Shown here piece after piece: positions 62,204-64,000 of a DNA stretch of 64,000 nucleotides. The stretch is taken from positions 186,001-250,000 of the forward strand of contig CAVXLC010000001.1 of NCBI GenBank assembly GCA_963762545.1. The letters are read 5' to 3'. The translations under genes and the position numbers were made by a program. The stretch is from JABFSM01 sp963762545. Lineage in GTDB: Bacteria > Gemmatimonadota > Gemmatimonadetes > Gemmatimonadales > GWC2-71-9. The notes beneath the pieces are model-generated. The model was not told the DNA's origin. It saw nothing but the letters and a program-made list of their open reading frames with translations, and ran no database searches. Each line of letters starts with the position of its first letter. Position 1 is the first letter of the stretch.

Positions 62204-63052
62204 CTATCCGACGAACTCCACCCTAACCCGTTCCGGAATGAGGCCCGCCTCGTAGGCCCGGTCCAGCAGCAGCTGGACCGCCTCCCGCCCGCGGCGCCCG
62301 TAATCCACGGTCCACTGATTCACGTACATGCCCACGAACCGGTCGGTCCGCTCCTCGCCGATGCCGCGGTTGTAGCGGCTGGCGTGGGCCAGCGCCGGCG
62401 CGCGGTGGGCCAGACCATACTCGATGCTGGCGCGAAGGTCCCGGGCCACCTGCGCGGTGATCGCCGGTCCCAGGTCCCGCCGGACCACGTTGCCGCCCAG
62501 AGGCAGGGGGAGTCCCGTCTCTTCCAGCCACCAGGCTCCCAGGTCCTGCCAGAGATGGAATCCGTCGTCGGCGTAGGTGAGCTGGCCCTCGTGGATGAGG
62601 AGTCCGACATCGGCCTGCCCCGTCTTGACGGCCTCGCCGATCCGGTCGAAGGGGATGACCACCGCCTGGACATCCGGCTGATAGAGCTTGAGGGCAAGGT
62701 AGGCCGTGGTACGGAGCCCGGGCACGGCCACGCGGAGGTCCCGGAGCGCCGCCCGGGGGTCGGCGGGTCTGGGCCGCATGGAGACCAGCCGGGGGCCGTA
62801 GCCGTCGCCCATGGAGGAGCCGCTGGCCAGCAATGCGTAGCGGTCCGCCAGGTAGGCGTAGGCGTGGATCGAGACGGCGGACACCTCCAGCTCCCCCGCC
62901 AAGGCTCGCTGGTTCAGCGACTCGATGTCCGAGAGCTCGTGCATGTAGCGGAGGTCGCCGGTATCGAGCTTGTGCTCCGCCAGGGCGTAGAACATGAACG
63001 CGTCATCGGAATCGGGGGAATGCCCGACGTGGATGGTTCGAGGCATGGTCAC
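62204..63052 (-). CDS. mqnD: MqnD, 1,4-dihydroxy-6-naphthoate synthase
   Basis: 282 residues. The N-terminus HVGHSPDSDDAFMFYAL is the family signature. It is a periplasmic-binding-protein-like fold, with VSAVSIHAYAYL, VAVPGLRTTAYLAL, GLLIHEGQLTYADDGFHLWQDLGAWW and NVVRRDLG. It converts cyclic dehypoxanthine futalosine to dihydroxynaphthoate in the futalosine route to menaquinone. It overlaps the zinc-ribbon gene by ATGA; no other mqn gene is in the window. Confidence 0.87.
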   Translation of the reverse strand: MTMPRTIHVGHSPDSDDAFMFYALAEHKLDTGDLRYMHELSDIESLNQRALAGELEVSAVSIHAYAYLADRYALLASGSSMGDGYGPRLVSMRPRPADPRAALRDLRVAVPGLRTTAYLALKLYQPDVQAVVIPFDRIGEAVKTGQADVGLLIHEGQLTYADDGFHLWQDLGAWWLEETGLPLPLGGNVVRRDLGPAITAQVARDLRASIEYGLAHRAPALAHASRYNRGIGEERTDRFVGMYVNQWTVDYGRRGREAVQLLLDRAYEAGLIPERVRVEFVG

Positions 63053-63846
63053 CGTCCCAGGCTCGCCTTGGCCCGGGTTCTGAAGTCGTCGAGGACGGGC
63101 CGGTGCTCCTCGTATTCGACCCGGCCGGCCTTGAGCTCACCATCGTAGTGGTCGAGGAAGTCGCGGTAGCTACGGTTGAGCAGGGTCGTGTCGTTCTGCC
63201 GGTCCCCCGCCTCGCCCCGGATGATATCGACGAACAGATGACCGGGGGCGCCACGCTGGATGGTATCGGCGAGGGCCAACGCGGCGGGGAAGTCCCCCAG
63301 CGTCAGGTGGAGCATGGCCGCGTGGTAGCGGGCATCGGCATTCACGGTGTCCAGCATGTCGTAGGCGCCGAGCGCCATCGGAGCGAATTGCGTCACGGTC
63401 TGACTGTCGCCCTTCTCCACCGCGGTCATGATCCGATCGTACAGCCGGTCGAACCGCTCCCGGGGCGTCATGGAGCTGATGTCGGGCGCCCGGGCTGCGG
63501 CCCCGGTTTCCCGGCCCGCATCGACGTTGCCGGCGTTGGCCATGTCGGGGACGGTGGGCGGGCCGCTACCGAGCTTCCACACCACCAGCAGCAACGACGC
63601 AATGACCGCGACACCCGCCACGATCCAGGCGGTGCGCTCCCGGGTGGCGGCCGGCGCGCCGGGGCCGGTGGCGGCGCCGCAGCGATGGCAGAACCGGGCC
63701 CCCGGCGAGAGGGGCGTCTGGCAGGCGGCGCAGGAGCCTCGGTCGGCCGGCTCGCCGCACCTGCTGCAGAAGGGGCCGGTCAGCGGCGCACCACAGGCGG
63801 CGCAGACCGTCCGGGACGTCACGGGGTCGGGCGGGGGTTGGGTCAT
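63049..63846 (-). CDS. Zinc-ribbon membrane protein
   Basis: 265 residues. Two zinc ribbons at the N-terminus (CAACGAPLTGPFCSRCG, CAACQTPLSPGARFCHRCG; about 15-58), one membrane helix (about 73-91), and a helical, TPR-like periplasmic domain (LYDRIMTAVEKGDSQTV, AAMLHLTLGDFPAALALADTI). No enzyme motif. It is co-transcribed with mqnD through an ATGA overlap. Confidence 0.8.
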   Translation of the reverse strand: MTQPPPDPVTSRTVCAACGAPLTGPFCSRCGEPADRGSCAACQTPLSPGARFCHRCGAATGPGAPAATRERTAWIVAGVAVIASLLLVVWKLGSGPPTVPDMANAGNVDAGRETGAAARAPDISSMTPRERFDRLYDRIMTAVEKGDSQTVTQFAPMALGAYDMLDTVNADARYHAAMLHLTLGDFPAALALADTIQRGAPGHLFVDIIRGEAGDRQNDTTLLNRSYRDFLDHYDGELKAGRVEYEEHRPVLDDFRTRAKASLGR

Positions 63847-63923
63847 GGGGACCCAAAGTTAGCGGGGCCTCCGAGGTTTCGCCCCCTTTCGTACAGGGTG
63901 TTCGGGCCTTACTCATTACAGGG

Positions 63924-64000
63924 ATGACCTCATCGCCGATCGAGCTGCCGGAGCATCCGGGCGCCCGCCATCTGGGCGACCTGGCCCGTGGGGGTACGGC
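63924..64000 (+). CDS. Start of a gene running off the window
   Basis: ATG at 63924 opens a frame MTSSPIELPEHPGARHLGDL that continues to the window edge without a stop. It is divergent from the zinc-ribbon gene, with a 77-base gap. Too short to identify. Confidence 0.4.
   Translation, partial: MTSSPIELPEHPGARHLGDLARGGT

Overview
The window looks like a chromosome segment of a high-GC, free-living, Gram-negative soil-type bacterium. The gene content (a sortilin-like Asp-box protein, TolB-like propellers, paired GMC oxidoreductase and gluconate-dehydrogenase subunit-3 genes, Tat-exported sugar isomerase-like proteins, futalosine-type menaquinone synthesis and a tripartite RND pump) fits Gemmatimonadota or a similar phylum. 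This is inference from gene content, since no rRNA or other marker gene is present. I saw no tRNA, rRNA, CRISPR array, insertion sequence or phage gene. Most genes are densely packed, with ATGA/GTGA-type overlaps inside operons and shared CTAG or CTAA stops between convergent genes.

Layout. 0-6.1 kb: an APC amino-acid permease, small membrane proteins, a beta-barrel protein ended by a clean bidirectional terminator, a D-2-hydroxyacid dehydrogenase and an NRAMP-like transporter. 6.1-18.6 kb: exported and catabolic proteins, including a 1038-residue Asp-box protein, a DUF411 protein, a YtcJ-like amidohydrolase lipoprotein, two adjacent class III aminotransferases and a TolB-propeller/PHP-type metallohydrolase fusion. 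18.6-21.1 kb: a zone of decay with a frameshifted lipid-kinase gene and a broken tandem copy of a secreted-protein gene beside its intact paralog. 21.1-30.4 kb: Ada, then a sodium/solute symporter, a sugar nucleotidyltransferase and a galactokinase-type kinase that look like a sugar salvage operon, facing a minus-strand operon of two TIM-barrel isomerase-like proteins, a GMC oxidoreductase and its subunit 3.

30.4-34.4 kb: a complete polyamine-type ABC importer (ATPase, two permeases, binding protein). 35.8-41.3 kb: an RND pump, outer-membrane channel and adaptor in one overlapping operon. 41.3-42.9 kb: a glutamine synthetase behind an unusually AT-rich promoter region. 43-52.9 kb: an M14 peptidase, a second subunit-3/GMC pair, a large amidohydrolase/PQQ-dehydrogenase fusion, a BCP peroxiredoxin, a TolB-like lipoprotein and signal peptidase I, closed by an intrinsic terminator. 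53-64 kb: small unknown proteins, a cold-shock protein, a gene-free stretch that looks like a structured non-coding RNA gene with its own promoter and terminator, a YhaM-like exoribonuclease, a small REC/Fis regulator, YceI, a pseudopilin, LemA plus an HtpX-like protease, an HD-GYP response regulator coupled to an atypical REC-DHp-REC protein, MqnD and a zinc-ribbon membrane protein.

The strongest candidates for something new are the structured RNA at about 55.31-55.73 kb, the amidohydrolase-PQQ fusion, the kinase-like protein lacking an ATPase domain, and a family of 8-bp tandem repeats that recur at gene borders.
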